Shown here: in pieces, positions 10,015 to 20,900 of the stretch
How the letters are laid out: each line of letters starts with the position of its first letter
Numbering within the stretch: position 1 is the first letter of the stretch
Source: Parachlorella kessleri
Taxonomy: Eukaryota; Chlorophyta; Trebouxiophyceae; Chlorellales; Chlorellaceae
NCBI GenBank assembly: GCA_001598975.1
Contig: BBXU01001503.1
Coordinates: forward strand, 1 to 34,635
DNA: 34,635 nt
Reading direction: 5' to 3'
Notes under the pieces: model-generated
Seen by the model: the letters and a program-made list of their open reading frames with translations, nothing else
Database searches by the model: none
Told to the model about the DNA's origin: nothing
Translations under genes and position numbers: made by a program

Positions 10015-10855
10015 AGGCTTCTCCTCCTAGGCTCTGCGCAGGCACGGTACCCTGTTGGGTTCTTGCCTGGTTGCCCTGCCGTCGTAGTGTTTTCCATCCC
10101 TATGCGGCCATAGCACTATGCCAACTGTTAGCTTCTTGGTTCCCAGCTGCTTTGGCCCCAGCTCCACTGAAGAATTTCTCACCTGGCATGGTCCCTACCT
10201 AGTCTCCAGAAATCGATCACGCATGACACATGTACCTTGTTGGGCAGTTGTCGGACGTAATGCATGAAATGACTGGCATGATGCCTAGATACCTACTGAC
10301 GGTGTGGCTCTGACATGTCCGACACGAGCATAATACCTGTAGAGCATCGACTGGTGTTGTACATCCTGAATCATCGTATCCAAACATCATTCAGCAGAGT
10401 GGCGGGATGCACCTTGGATGGGAGTTGCGCAAGCGCAGGCTGCTGGATGGACTGTGAGGTAGCAGCATCCCACTGCTGATGGCCCTAAAGGGCGTAAAGT
10501 TGTCACTCACTGGAACACAGTCAGCGGAGATGGAGTTTTTGCTCTCTTGCAGGCATCCACTCCCGCCAGGCACCACTAACGGGTTACTTGCTTTAGCCCC
10601 TTCGCCTCGGCCAGGGGTCCACTACCAATACTGAGATACATCATGCATGCCGTGCATTAACCAGGATGTTGCCTAGCCAAACCCCCATTCGTCACCTGCT
10701 GCACCTTCGTGCTCACCATGGCTGGAATGCACATGGCACTCCCCTCCCCCTCCTGGTCAGCATGAGTAAGGATGACTATTAATGTCTACAAACTTCTGGA
10801 ATGTCTACAAACTTCTGAACTTTTTGCGTGTTTAGGGAGTCCTGGGTCTGCTATC
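10015..10855. other. Intergenic region between the DUF3755 gene and the DEAD-box helicase
   Basis: About 840 bp holding the 3' UTR of the upstream gene and the promoter and 5' UTR of the helicase. No conserved coding sequence was recognised. A 19-bp direct repeat lies near its end (10782-10819). No TGTAA was found within 300 bp of the upstream stop. Confidence 0.5.
10782..10819 (+). repeat. 19-bp direct repeat upstream of the helicase start
   Basis: AATGTCTACAAACTTCTGG is followed at once by AATGTCTACAAACTTCTGA, a perfect head-to-tail pair apart from the last base. It sits about 40-75 bp before the preferred helicase Met, so it is probably in the 5' UTR or core promoter. Confidence 0.8.
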
Positions 10856-13800
10856 ATGCTTAGACTGCCTGCTGGAACCCGTGTGAAACCATGGGTGCCT
10901 TGCTCAGCGCACTTGCCACTGCGCCGTTGGAGTGCCACAGTCCCTCGCCGCTGGTCAGGACATTGCCGGCGAGCCCTGCCTGATCCTTATGAGGATGCTG
11001 AAGCTGAACTTCGCGCCTACGGGAGGAGGGAACCTGCTAAAGGAATCGGGTATCTGGAGGAGCTGGACCTCAACCAGCTGCAAACAGCTCTCAACGCCGC
11101 CATCGCTGGCGAGAATTTTGAGCTGGCCGCCAAGATATGGGATGTGTTGCAGCAAGCGGCCGGCGGCGGCGACGCAGCGGCAGCTACGGCAGCAGACTGG
11201 AGGCGGCTGGGAGTGCTGGACTGGCTGGCTGACCGGGCAGAACAGTTGGGCTTCAGGCTGCCCACAGGTGCGTGTGAGTTAAGACTTCACAGTGGCTGGG
11301 GTGGACTGATGCAGCTGGGGACCACTGTACAGTGTGGACTTGTCCCAAAGGTGTGGATACCAGGACAGAGCAGGGCTCGCCGTACTTGCTGTTCTGGGAC
11401 AATTAAGTAGAGTCTAGAGCAACAAACCACTGCCGTGATCGGTAGGGGTTATCCTGCGGCTTGACATTGTGTTGGCCTACACAGCAGTATCTGTGCACCT
11501 ATGCCACCTTGAGGTGCAGTATGCAGCCTTTGTCTAACACCAGTTTGCCACGGCTTTCCGCGGCTGCAGAGGTGCAGAAGCGCAGCGCGCCCGTCATACT
11601 CGACCGGGATGACTGCATCATACAAAGCCAGACTGGCTCGGGCAAGACTCTGGCATTCCTCATGCCACTGCTATCATGCCTATTGTACCCACCGGAGCTA
11701 TACCCAGATGACTTGCAGGCAAGTTGCGGGCCAGGGTGTCGACAGTCTGGGTGGCAGCTGTGTGAGAAGTGGGCGCATGCAGCTGCACCTGTATCACGAC
11801 GGGTCAGAGAGGTGTGCATTGCGCAGCCGCTTGCGGACAAGGCCGGCAGCCGCTGGACCATGGAAGACTGGGAACATTATTGTGTTGCTCAATGTAAAGC
11901 GCAACAGGGCAAGCAAGCCGTCCTTCTGCGTAGGAGCCAACCAGGAACACCGCACACTTCTTGGCCTTGTCCACGGGACAAGTGCATCGTAAGTAACTAG
12001 CGGACAAGGACTAACACCGTCTTTGTCCATGGCTCTGCCTGTTGAAATAGCTGGCACATAAGAAAATATCGCCCGTTCTTCTCGCCTTGGTCAATCAAGT
12101 CCAAACACTTTACTTCACCTCACTTCATGCCACCCTTCGCAGGGCCCCCAAGCTGTGATCATCGTACCCACCAGGGAGCTGGGGGTGCAGGTGGTTATGC
12201 TCATATACAAGCTCTTTGGCGGCAGTGTTAACGTTGGCATCCCTGGGACTGGCGGCAACATCTTCCAGTATGATGGCCCGCGGGGTCTCAAGGTCAGTGT
12301 GGCTTGGCCGGTGCCAGCTTGACCCAGCTAGCACCCAGTTACCCAGCGCTTAGCCTTGAGGGAACTGGGCATGCCTGCTGGGCGCTGGTCCATGTGCGAA
12401 GTGTGGAGAGCTGACATGTGGGCGCTTGACTCAGGTGTTGACTCTTGTTAAAAAGCTTGCGTCCCCACTGGGTTGAGTGGCAAGCAGGACAGGTTGATTT
12501 GGGACCGATGACAGCCATTGTTGCCTGGGTGAGTTCTGGGGAGATATTGACAAAGCGTGTCTTGGGGCCGACAATGCTGCCGCCGTTTTAGTGGGAAATG
12601 GAGATGCCAGGTGGTGCCGTACAGGTCAAGGGGCTGTTGCTGGATGAGGAATTGGAGTTGGTGACTCAGGCTTACTACCTCAGGGGTGCCCACGTGGTAG
12701 TGGGCACCCCCGAGCTCCTCAGCGCTGCGCTGCACACCAGCGAGGGCGCGGAACTTTTGCAGCACACCCAGGTTGTGGCTGTGGACGAGGTGGACCTCTG
12801 TTTCCAGGTGAGTCAGCGGGTGGGAGAATGCTTCAGCAGGCGTGGGTATTTTGGTGAATGGGAGTGAGAAGACTTGGTAGAAGGCCCTGCCTTGGTGGGA
12901 AGTTGGTTCTCATACCAGCTGCACTGGTTGAGGGTGAGCGTATTGTATTGCATTGTGAGATTTTAGTATTCTAGACCTGTTTGTGGCTATGCGTTACATA
13001 GGAATGCCGTGCGATGCCTGCATGCAGTGGCTGGGATGATGTCACTCTCCTAGGATGCATGTAACCAAGCATGCAGTGTGCTGCTAGGATGCGTAGGCTT
13101 GTTACGTCTGCCTTTGTACTAAAAGTCACACAGGCCACTAGGAGCTGTTCAGGGCTGCAAGCTGCTGCCACCCCCCTTGTAGCATGCTTGCGCTGCCTTG
13201 ATCCAGCAATGCCAGCCATCTTTTTGGACTTTATGCAGGAGCGCCCCTTTGAAATGGAGGAGCTGCTGCAGTCGGCCTGCAGCCAGCAGATCAAGCCGAC
13301 AGTGGTGTTTGTGGGAGCAACCCTGGGCGATGGGGTAGCAGAGGAGGCGGTTGCTCGCGGCTGGCTGCAGGACCCCGTGAGGGTGGTTGTAGGCGAGGAG
13401 ATGGAGGTAGGGGTGAAGGGAGTATTGAGCATATCAGTGGTCTGAATGTAAGCGGCCCTGTAACCAACTTGTGCAGATGGAGCCGTTCCAGGACGCTTGG
13501 AGAGGGTGTATTTGCGGGTGGTTGTAGGCGAAGCGTGCGTGAGTGGTGCACTTTGCAAGTCTTTTGGCGGGCTGCCGAATGGCCCCACTTCTGTTATGAT
13601 GAGCTGTGTACTTCATTTGTCCGACAGTAGTCTGTTCAAGAGCCTGACAGCCTGCAGATCAGTTTGTTTCAGTGTTGCAGTGGGCTGATGCGCTCATGTG
13701 GGGCATTCATCACCTCCTTTGGGTAGCGCTTGACATTTGTCCAGCCATCCAACGGTTGCTGCTGCAGCTGCAACACACCTGGGGCCAAATTGTCCTGTGT

Positions 13801-16434
13801 AGCGAAGTGGAGGAGATGACAGATGTTGTGACCCTAACCTGGGGTGGAAATGGGGGTTGTAAACCTGATGTGGCTACCCTGCTGCAGGTGCCGCGTGGTT
13901 TGAGCCACTGCTACCTGGTGGTGGAGATAGGAATACCTGCATTTGTTGAATGGCATTGAAGGTGGTGTAGCTACCATTGCAGGTGCCGCGTGGTCTGAGC
14001 CACCGCTACCTTGTGGTGGAGGAGAGGCGCAAGCTGGCAGCCATGGCGCGGCAGCTGCGCCTCGACCTGCGGCAGTAAGTCATGGGGGGGGCCTTGGCTG
14101 GGCCTTGCACGCCCGGTGGGCTGTTTTGAATGCTGCGCCTTGCCAGCTGGTCCCTGTTGCGGTGGGCTGTTTTGGGATGCTTTGCCTTGTGAGGTGGATG
14201 GTGCACTGCTTGCCCGGCCAGGGACAGGCTTACTTGCCTTGCATGGTGTGCATGGTTGAGGCTGGTGGACTGAAGTAGATTTCAGGGACACCTTTCAAGG
14301 CTCGGCTGCTGTGGTGGGCTGGCTTGCTCGACCCTCATGCGCCTCCACCTGTACGCATGGAGCAGCGCCGCCCCTGTGTGCTTGGAAAGCTTCCCCACTG
14401 TGGAAAGAACATCTTGGTGCACCAGCCTAGTGGCTCTCACTTTCCGCCAAGCTGCTGCAGGCAGGGCCAGGACGCGGCGCCGGCTCGGGTCATGGTGTTT
14501 GCGTCCAGCGAGGATCAGGCGCAGGCGCTGGCAGACCCGCTGCGCACCGTGCTGTGGGGCGACCACAAGCTGTCGGTGCTGCTGCCCAGCGGGGTGGAGC
14601 CCATCCAGGCCCTGCACAGCTTCAGGTGAGGTGAGGGGAGGGCCTACCCTTTCCTAGGACGCTTTGTGTTCCCCTTGTTTTTTAGCGGGGTGGACCCCAT
14701 CCAGGCCCTGCACAGCTTCAGGTGAGGGGAGAGCCTGACCTAATGCCTTGTGCTTTCACCAATATTCACAAGAAACCTACTGCTTGCTGGGATGCGGGGG
14801 TGCCATGTGGGGCGCTCAGAACCTGCCACCGGGGCTGTTCGGTAGCGCTGAACCCTTCATGTCCCGCACAGCTTGGAGTGGGGCCTGTGTGTTGCAAAGC
14901 CAGGAGGCATGTGAGGTGTCCTGGTCACGCAAGCTGGCAGTCCGTGCGAGGTCTCCTGGCAGGCCGGATATTACCGTGGAGTGCCTGACTTGGCTCCTGC
15001 GTGCCAGGCAGGGTAACACTGTCTGGCCTGAAACAGGCATTTCTTTGGGTAAGTGCAGCACCAGGCCCGTACTGCTTGCGGTGCCGGGCATTATGCCAAC
15101 AACAAGTAGTACTTCCTCGCCCTGGCCTGCAGGGACAACAAGGCCACTCTCTTACTAGCAACACCCGCGGCTGCCCGGGGCCTTGACCTGCCCGCTGTGA
15201 GCCACGTGTACAACACCGCGGTGCCGGCCGATGCGACCGACTACCTGCACCGAGCGGGGAGGGCGGGACGCATTGGCTCTCCAGTTGCAGGTGGGGGTTG
15301 GGTTGCAGGTCAGGTGGGGTTTGAACGAAGGGAACCGCGGTGCGCTGCTGGTGGCTGTGGAGGGAGGCGGGGTAAGGTGCTGGGTGGTGTGATGTGCGTT
15401 GTTGTGCTTGCATAGAGGCATGCCACGTGTCCGCAGGCCCTTTCGTCAGGCCAGGGCAGTAGGAGGATGCCCTTGGCTGCCAGGCCGGTGGTAGAAGTGC
15501 GGGGCGAGTGGTCATTCTTGATGTATCCTGGGGAAAGGGGGGGGGGGGGTTGTCTCGCGTAGCGTAAGTGTTGGACATTGAACGAGGGCCTGGGCAAGGG
15601 CTGGCCCGCAGAGCTGTGCACCCGAGTCATGCTGCCAAGACTGTAAGTTGCCGCTGCATTGTTGAAGTAGCAAGTAGGTTTTGTCGCCTTCCCGCCGGCA
15701 TAAGGTTTCATATTAGATACACCTGCATGCATGGCACAGTTACCTGCAGGGTTGGCACGGCAGCACCACCCATTACCTCATCCTCGTTGCGCCTTGTGTC
15801 ATTGCATGGCTGTTGACCACATTAGTAATGCCTGACCTCATTGCAGGGCTGATCACCACGATAGTAAGCCCAGGGGAAGAGGAGGAGCGGCTGCTGCAAC
15901 TTGCGGAGGAGCTGGGCATCGAGCTGGAGCAGGTGGGAGGGCAGCATGGCAGGGCAAGACGTATCCAGTGTATGCCGAGAGTCGGAGTTACAACTAAGGG
16001 TCTGAGGGCAACATAGCAGGGCACCACGCATCCAGTGCATGCCGAGCGTTAGTGCTTCAGGTCAAGGTTTCCTGTTGATGTTGAGTGTGAGGCAAGCATC
16101 TCACTGGCGAGTGCTTAGAAGCCACCTTGTCCTGTCCGGTGTTTGCCGTGTGCGCATCTGTGATGGCCCCAGGGGTAGCTGCCGGGTTTGGGTGCATGGT
16201 TCATGTTGTGTGGCTAGTGAGTTCAAGATGCAGCACCTTGTTGTCAGTATGCTTCTTGACGGCGTAATGGGGCAGTGCTTGCAGGAGGCGGAGCCGGGGC
16301 CAGAGCTGGACGCAGCCCAGGAGGCCGCGACGAGGCTGTTGCTGGAGGAGCAGCAGGGGCAGCAGCAGCAAGTGGGGGCCCAGGACCTGGACAAGTTGCG
16401 GTCGGGGCTGGAGGACCTGTTCCACATGTTCTGA
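10856..16434 (+). CDS. Organelle-targeted DEAD-box RNA helicase, plant RH58 type
   Basis: Ten exons: 10856-11267, 11570-11718, 12143-12292, 12625-12807, 13239-13406, 13983-14074, 14461-14625, 15133-15290, 15847-15932 and 16285-16434 (stop TGA); all phases agree, giving 570 residues. The N-terminus is Arg-rich and free of acidic residues ([20 protein letters not shown]..), as in a chloroplast or mitochondrial transit peptide. A UVR-like helical segment follows ([20 protein letters not shown]..). Helicase motifs in order: Q-like region LGFRLPTEVQ, motif I QTGSGKT (158-164), Ia PTREL (196-200), II DEVD (291-294), III GAT (324-326), V ARGLDLP (454-460), [10 protein letters not shown] (479-486). 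DEVD instead of DEAD, GAT instead of SAT and the block [18 protein letters not shown] fit chloroplast RH58. Likely role: ATP-driven remodelling of organelle RNA or ribosome assembly (inference). Intron 2 uses a GC donor. An in-frame upstream extension to 10772 exists but lacks an ATG advantage. Confidence 0.88.
11719..12142 (+). other. GC-AG intron in the helicase gene
   Basis: The exon ends TTGCAG and is followed by GCAAGTTG, the consensus of GC-AG introns (AG|GCAAGT). The acceptor is CTTCGCAG before GGCCCCCAAGCTG. Both junctions are phase 0 and join YPDDLQ to [13 protein letters not shown], which is the expected helicase order. No nearby GT donor gives this frame. Confidence 0.8.
13875..14035 (+). 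repeat. Duplicate of the acceptor and head of helicase exon 6
   Basis: GCAGGTGCCGCGTGGTTTGA at 13884 repeats the true exon start at 13983 (GCAGGTGCCGCGTGGTCTGA), a 95-bp period. The intron flank TGTGGCTACCCTGCTGCAG / TGTAGCTACCATTGCAG is duplicated too. The upstream copy runs about 47 bp into exon sequence ([13 protein letters not shown]) and then diverges to a stop; the downstream copy continues into the conserved [20 protein letters not shown] and is the real exon. Confidence 0.85.
14587..14730 (+). repeat. Duplicate of the tail and donor of helicase exon 7
   Basis: The exon end from AGCGGGGTGGAGCCCATCCA to CTTCAG|GTGAGG (14588-14631) is repeated at 14684-14727 with one mismatch, period 96 bp. 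The copy is preceded by CCCCTTGTTTTTTAG, a good 3' splice site, and followed by GTGAGGGG. The segment 14686-14721 is 36 nt, in the correct phase, without a stop. Confidence 0.85.
15944..16048 (+). repeat. Tandem duplication inside helicase intron 9
   Basis: GCAGCATGGCAGGGCAAGAC..TATCCAGTGTATGCCGAGAG is followed by GCAACATAGCAGGGCACCAC..CATCCAGTGCATGCCGAGCG, about 40 bp each, 64 bp apart. No exon sequence is involved. Confidence 0.7.
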
Positions 16435-17933
16435 GGCGCTGTCAGGCCTGTGCAACTGCAACTTTCTTTCACATGCATGATACCTGTTGAGAGCTGCCCT
16501 GCGGCTCTGTGGGTCTGCAGGTTGGAACGGGTTGCGGTGTTGTGGGCTTGCCACCTTGGCCTGACACATCTGGCTGGGTGTCCAGGCTGATTGCTTTGCT
16601 TAGCCCTGGAGGGTACAGAGACGTGATTGTGGCTCATCCAGCCAAAACTTTATCATCACCACGTCCATAGATTGGGAAATGGCATGGCCACTGCTCAGGA
16701 GAGCTCCTGCTTGCAAGCGTCACTTACAAATGCCATCGGCGAAGTGCAGCAGCACGCTTAACACGACAAAGCTAAGGGGAGATCTACAGCTTGAACATCA
16801 ACAAACCATACCCATCCACTGCCCCGTCAGTGAGCGGCAAACAGCTGTGGTTTCCCTACACAGTGTCTGTTAAGTTGTGCATGCCCACTAACTCAGCAAA
16901 CAAGCTTCTTCTTCCCACCTAGCAAGGCTGCAGGGTATTGCCCAATTACTGAACAGCAAAGGATGCATGATGTTCCTGCACAATCCTGCATGCACACAAA
17001 CGTTGCAACAAGCCTGCAAAGTCCGACTGAAAAGGAGTGCTATGATAACCTACAAGCCAGTGCATGGAGGAATGGAGGAAAGGCTTCCTCCTTGAATCCC
17101 ACATCTTCAAGTCACCCAACAAGCTGCTTCATCCACAGTCCAAGGCCGAGCAGCCAACATCTGTGGGCGGAGTCAACCAAGGGCATGTATCATGTCCGCA
17201 TGGACAACCTGCTACAAACCGACAACAGAATACCTGCCTTCCTTGGAAGACCCTATCCAACAACCCTATGGAATCTTGTGACTCAACAAGGTGGAATGGT
17301 AAACCACAGGAACGTCCACATTCATGGAAACACACAGAGCATGATGAGGCTCCTCAAATGGGAGCACAGCACGCATGGGCTGCTCAACGAAATCAAATGC
17401 AGCAGCGCATGGACCACACATGACCTTGTGCAATGCAACGACCAGGCAAATGTAATATCGTGCCACAGTTTGGCTTGTAAACAGTGGTTGTTGAGTTTCC
17501 ACCCGCGAGCCTGCACACCACCGGTGTCACAGCAGTAGCAGAAGCTGCAGCGCCCGTGCAAACTACCTCCCCTCAAACAACTCCTGCCCGCTCAACAGCA
17601 AGGTAATGCTAGCTGGCCAAACTGCTGTCTGGGGCGGCAGCTAACTAGGCAGCCCAACGACAGCAATTGGCCTCGGAGGCTGACACCTCCACCAATAGAC
17701 CTCTTTCCCATCATTCTAAAGGCCCCGTGCCTGCCGGGTAAGGCCAGCCACACACCGCAGCAGCATCCATGCCTCATAAGAAGCAGGACTACAAACCTGG
17801 GGTATTACACCTCTTACCAACCACCGCTGGCTGCACCCGCGTCCCCTGGCACCCCAAGGCAGCAAACATGGTGTGGTTACCGCACAGGGCCCAGCATGCG
17901 CCTCTGCACGTGCTCCCACGGGTGTGTCCCCCC
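16435..17933. other. Intergenic region between convergent helicase and aminotransferase genes
   Basis: About 1.5 kb between two facing stop codons. The composition is less GC-rich than the genes. A plus-strand open frame at 16963-17538 has no recognisable domain, low-bias composition and no splice-consistent partners, so it is not called. A TGTAA motif on the minus strand at 17809-17805 could end the aminotransferase transcript. Confidence 0.55.
17805..17809 (-). terminator. Candidate polyadenylation signal of the aminotransferase gene
   Basis: TGTAA on the minus strand, about 125 nt after the stop codon at 17934. TGTAA is the known chlorophyte polyadenylation motif; the position fits a short 3' UTR. 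A 5-bp motif can occur by chance. Confidence 0.4.
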
Positions 17934-20900
17934 TCAGGAGGTGATACCAGCGTACGCCCGCAGCACCTGGGCCAGCCTGCGCATCCCCTCGCGGATCTGA
18001 TCCTCCGGCGCATGCGAGAAGGAGATGCGCACGTAGGGCGAGTGGAAGTCAGGGTCTGACGCCCTGCACATCAGGCAGCATAGCATACTTGCCCTGCTTT
18101 CAAATTATCTCCAGGTAGCAAATCCAACTATCTCCAGCCAGCCAGCCAGCCCAACGTCCCTTTCCTACCAACACACGCCAGGCTGTGTACTGACTGTTAA
18201 TTGCCTGGCTGGCTGAAGCGCAGCGTGCCACCTCATACAAAGCGGGCGACTCACCTTGCGTGCATCACCCGCCCAGGCAGCACCACCAGCTTGTGTCGCT
18301 GCAGCTCGCCCCACACCTCGTACGCGTCCTTCACGCCCAGCAGCCGTACCCACAGGAACATGCCGCCCGTGGGGGTCGCCCACTCTGCCAGCCCAGTCAG
18401 CTCCTGCGGGGAGGGGGGGATACCAGGCATTTTGGGGGCGATGCCGGGGGTTTAACCGATGATATGCATGACCCACTCCGCCAGCCCGGTCAGCTCCTGC
18501 GGGGAGACGGGGGAAAGGGGGGGGGAACACGTCATGTCAGCATGACAGGGTTGGTACCAGGCACCCTGGGTGGGGGGTTTGGTGGGGGGAGTTCATAACC
18601 CACTCTGCGGGCCCTTGCGGGGAAGGGGTTGAGGAGGAGGTGGCAGGGGTTGGGAGAGGGGACAGGCGGGGTGTACTACAACAAACACACAGGAGGGGAT
18701 GTGCGGGATGTTGGCAGCCTTGCCCAGGGTTGCAAAACAACCTGCTGCCACACCCATCATGCCTGCCATGGCAAGCCTCAGCCTGTCGGCACCCTACCCC
18801 ATGCGTAACAACTGCCCACTGGAGCAGCGCTGTGCACACTACCGACTGGTGGTTCGGCAGAGCAGAGAGAAAGCTGGCCACGTATTACATTACAGCTGTC
18901 CAGTGGAGCAGTGACGTGCACAATGCCGGCTGGTGGGTTTGGCAGGGCACAGAAATTGGACACGCGCTAGATTACAGCTGTTCACTGGTGCAGATGTGCA
19001 CACGGCCGGCTGATGCGTTCGCTAGGGCAGCTTAGCCTAAAATCCTAACCCTGACCCTTACACCTGGCCCTGCGGCAGGGCCGAGGGGAGCTGGCAGGCG
19101 GGTATCAGGGTTAAAAGTTTTGGATTAGGGTTTGAGGCTGGCGGGCTGGGAGGCTTACCTGCTGCGCCGCTTCCACCATCACAGCCGCCCTCCTCGCGTA
19201 CGCCTCCTGCACGCCCCGCAGGTGCGCCTGCAGCCCCTGCTCGCCCCACGCGGCCAGCGTCTCGGCCACCACCACCTGGACACAGGGAAGACTACACGAC
19301 TGAGTACTACATGGATTATGTAAGCCAACCCTTGCTCGCCCCACGCGGCCAGCGTCTCGGCCACCAAACACCTGCGTGCTGCCTGACTTGTGAGATCACT
19401 ACACAGGCTACAGGAGTTCATCTCATCCGAGTCACAGGTCATTAAGATGTTTCGAAACGGACAACTGCCTAAGGGGCCAGCATCCCAACAAGCACCGCCT
19501 GCCATTGCAGGGTGCGGGCAAGAAAGCATCATCTGGCTACTACCTTCTAAGGCGGGGAGTCTTCCAGCAGTTGCAACCACTACTACCCCTACTGAACCCC
19601 ATGGGTACCCCCCTCAAACAACTACCTGCCTGAGGTTGCAGAGGCCGACTGGGCTCTTACTACCATGCCTGCTACTCCACCTGAATCCCACAATATCTTA
19701 CTCCTGTGCCTAACGTGCTCACCTGGCTGAGGCTGCAGGGGCCTACTGTGTGGGCCTGGAGGCACATCACCACTTTGGCCAGCACATCATGTGGGGCAGT
19801 AATCCAGCCTAGGCGCAGCCCGGGCGACAAAAATTTTGCAAAGGAGTCCACCCGGGCCACCCGCCCGTCCACATCCAGGGAGAGGTAGCTGCGGGGCTGC
19901 CTGGCTGCTGCGCCTGCTGCTGCTGCTGCTACGCCTGTTGCCGCCGGCGAGCCTGCTGCTGCCGCATGCCCGCCTGCAGCGGCAGGCGCCCACGCCTGCT
20001 GCTGCGGTTGCTGCTGCGGTCGGCCGCCGGCGGGGGTGGGGGACGGCAGGCCGTCGCTGTCGCTGCCGCTGCTGCTGTCGAGGCAGCACACCACGTCGCT
20101 GTCCAGGGTGCTGGCGGCGGTGGAAACAGATGAGGTGGAGGCCGTCAGCAGGGGTGAGGGCCCCGCAGCGCCCACAGCAGACATAGCGCGCACAGCGTCC
20201 GCCACCTCAGTCAGACCTGCTGACGTCAGCTCTGACAGCTGCTCCGCTCCTACAACTGCTGTGTGCAGCATGGCTTCGGTGGCAGCGGCAGCGGGCACAG
20301 CGGTGTGTGGCGCGGCGGGGGTTGTGGGGAACTGGAGATAGTAGTAGGGGTCGTCCTCGACAATCAAAATGTCATACCTGCATGAGGGACAGGCGCTATG
20401 TCTAAGGTGCCACTTGGTCGCTATACACGGCGCAACCCAGCAGGCGAATGCCTCCACTCAACAATGTTCCCAGAGCTAGGGGCTGACTTGCCGGGCAGTG
20501 CGCATGGTCCGCAACCACTGCCGGGTGACAGCGAACCGTAGTGACGCTCTTGACAGCAGCTAATCTGTCCATAGCCCCCCCACCCCCCAACACACACACA
20601 CACCTGCTGCATAGGTCATACACAGCCCTGCGGCGCGCGGGGGTAATGGTCGCGCCGGTCGGGTTCTGCGCTGTGGGGATGGTGTAGAGCATCTTTGGGA
20701 AGGGCACGCCCGTGCCGGGAGGCTGCGCTGCCAAGCGCTCCAAGACCTGCACCGACGCAGGAAGGTGGGTTGTCATTAGCGCGAGCCAACAACTTACGCA
20801 TTGGTTGGTATGGACTAGCAGGAGCGTGGGCATAACCGTGCCAGGAGCCCCGGCTACTGAGCGCTCTGTTGTACCTCTGTTGTGATGCCCGGCTGGTAAC

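Noticed and set aside
10391..10576. A short gene in the intergenic region before the helicase
   Set aside because: Short frames on both strands without similarity or splice partners.
10772..10855. Helicase start at 10772
   Set aside because: The in-frame extension overlaps the 19-bp direct repeat; Met at 10856 begins a typical Arg-rich transit peptide.
13475..13545. A coding exon after helicase exon 5 (reading [14 protein letters not shown])
   Set aside because: It looks like a degraded echo of the exon-5 end (PVRVVVGEE); joining exon 5 directly to 13983 gives the expected family order and phase.
16963..17538. 191-codon plus-strand open frame between the helicase and the aminotransferase
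   Set aside because: No recognisable domain, composition unlike the real exons here, and no splice-consistent extension. Long frames arise by chance in GC-rich DNA.
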